Shown: piece by piece, positions 4,802 to 5,483 of the stretch
Numbering within the stretch: the stretch's first letter is position 1
How the letters are laid out: each line of letters starts with the position of its first letter
DNA from: Anaerolineae bacterium
GTDB lineage: Bacteria > Chloroflexota > Anaerolineae > JAADDB01
Direction of reading: 5' to 3'
Assembly: GCA_015486895.1 (NCBI GenBank)
Contig: WFQT01000132.1
Location: forward strand, 1 to 5,483
Length of the DNA stretch: 5,483 bases
The notes under the pieces: model-generated
Seen by the model: only the letters and a program-made list of their open reading frames with translations
Told to the model about the DNA's origin: nothing
Database searches by the model: none
Made by a program: the position numbers and the translations under genes

Positions 4802-5483
4802 GAAACGCGATCAAGCCGCTTTGCTTGTTTTGACCATAACTGCTTTCGCTTTACGCATCTGGGGTTTAGACGCCCAAAGTCTGTGGCGAGATGAAGTAGA
4901 TACTTATGTTTTTGCCACTCGGCCCTGGAGTTCAGTTCTCGGCATGTTCACCCGCCCTGGTGAAAATGGGCCTCTCTACTTCTTGATTATGCGCCCTTGG
5001 ATTTCTTTGACCGGCCATCATGACTTCGCCCTACGCTACAGTTCCTTGCTATCCGGGGTGTTGTTGTTGCCGCTGCTCTACCGGCTTTGCGCCCGGGAGC
5101 TAAACCGGCCGTTAGCTTTCGTGACCGTCTTCCTTGCAGTCTGTTCGCCTTTCCTGATCTGGTATAGCCAGGAGGCCAAGATGTACAGCCTGCTTTTACT
5201 GTTGGTCATCTTAGCTACCTGGCTCTACGTGGAGGCGCTGCGACGAGGTGGCTGGCGTTGGCTTGCTTATTTTGTCACCACCCTGGCTGCCATTTACGTA
5301 CATTTGCTGGCGGTGCTAATCATCCCACTACATTTGTTGTTAGGCCTTTTCTACTGGCGACAGTGGCGAGAGCGCTGGTGGCAAGGGCTGTTGACTTTTG
5401 CTGCTTTTGTGTTGCCCTATCTCCCCTTAGCCTGGTGGGAGAAAAAGCTACTCTTTTCGCCGACTTTCCGTACTGGTCACGCC
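4794..5483 (+). CDS. PMT/ArnT-like polytopic membrane glycosyltransferase, 3' end beyond the window
   Basis: The first 230 residues of a GT-C-type integral membrane glycosyltransferase remain open to the window end. It would transfer a sugar from a polyprenyl-phosphate donor to a protein, lipid or glycan on the outer side of the membrane. An N-terminal helix (about 8-24) is followed by LWRDEVDTYVF (30-40), whose Asp-Glu pair matches the acidic catalytic motif in the first external loop of GT-C enzymes. Next come ENGPLYFLI (57-65, the PPLYY-like motif), ALRYSSLLSG (79-88) and IWYSQEAKMYSL (122-133). Further hydrophobic helices lie near 84-100, 107-122, 131-147, 157-185 and 196-214. Full-length relatives usually have about 450-600 residues. 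The GTG start has GGGAGA five bases upstream and overlaps the previous stop by 8 bp. Donor and acceptor are unknown. Confidence 0.87.
   Translation, partial: MAKKRDQAALLVLTITAFALRIWGLDAQSLWRDEVDTYVFATRPWSSVLGMFTRPGENGPLYFLIMRPWISLTGHHDFALRYSSLLSGVLLLPLLYRLCARELNRPLAFVTVFLAVCSPFLIWYSQEAKMYSLLLLLVILATWLYVEALRRGGWRWLAYFVTTLAAIYVHLLAVLIIPLHLLLGLFYWRQWRERWWQGLLTFAAFVLPYLPLAWWEKKLLFSPTFRTGHA

Overview
The window looks like chromosomal DNA from a bacterium, most likely a member of the Chloroflexota (Anaerolineae-like). This placement is an inference. It rests on the Pro/Thr-rich exported protein with (P)TPTP runs, a membrane glycosyltransferase with a YSQEAKMY motif, mixed housekeeping gene content and frequent TTG/GTG starts. 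No rRNA or tRNA is visible to test it, and there is no CRISPR array, phage gene or transposase.

Layout: the left 3.2 kb is read from the minus strand. Going leftwards from 3224 it holds a ribose-phosphate pyrophosphokinase (prs), a bactofilin, a doubtful 73-codon ORF, and an isoaspartyl peptidase/L-asparaginase of the Ntn-hydrolase family. The right 2.1 kb is read from the plus strand: an RdgB/HAM1 (d)ITP/XTP pyrophosphatase, a signal-peptide-bearing Pro/Thr-rich membrane-anchored protein, and the first 230 codons of a polytopic PMT/ArnT-like glycosyltransferase that runs off the window. prs and rdgB are divergent across a 202-bp gap holding a near-consensus promoter for prs. The bactofilin has its own near-consensus promoter.

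Functional logic: prs (PRPP for nucleotide synthesis) and rdgB (removal of non-canonical purine nucleotides) form a loose nucleotide theme. The Pro/Thr-rich protein and the glycosyltransferase overlap by 8 bp and look translationally coupled, which suggests a cell-surface or glycosylation role. The bactofilin and asparaginase look like independent units.

The most unusual feature is a family of four related repeats of about 127-151 bp (26-166, 1137-1287, 2120-2269, about 4006-4132), all in the same orientation. The best-preserved copies have imperfect terminal inverted repeats (CTGGACTTTGGC / GCCAGACTCCAG) and internal palindromes (CACAGATTT...AAATCTGTG and TTAGGC-CGA-GCCTAA). They look like a small non-autonomous, MITE- or REP-like element with no coding capacity. 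The copies fill much of the spacer DNA, sit at or over the 3' ends of genes, and in one case supply the C-terminal residues of RdgB.
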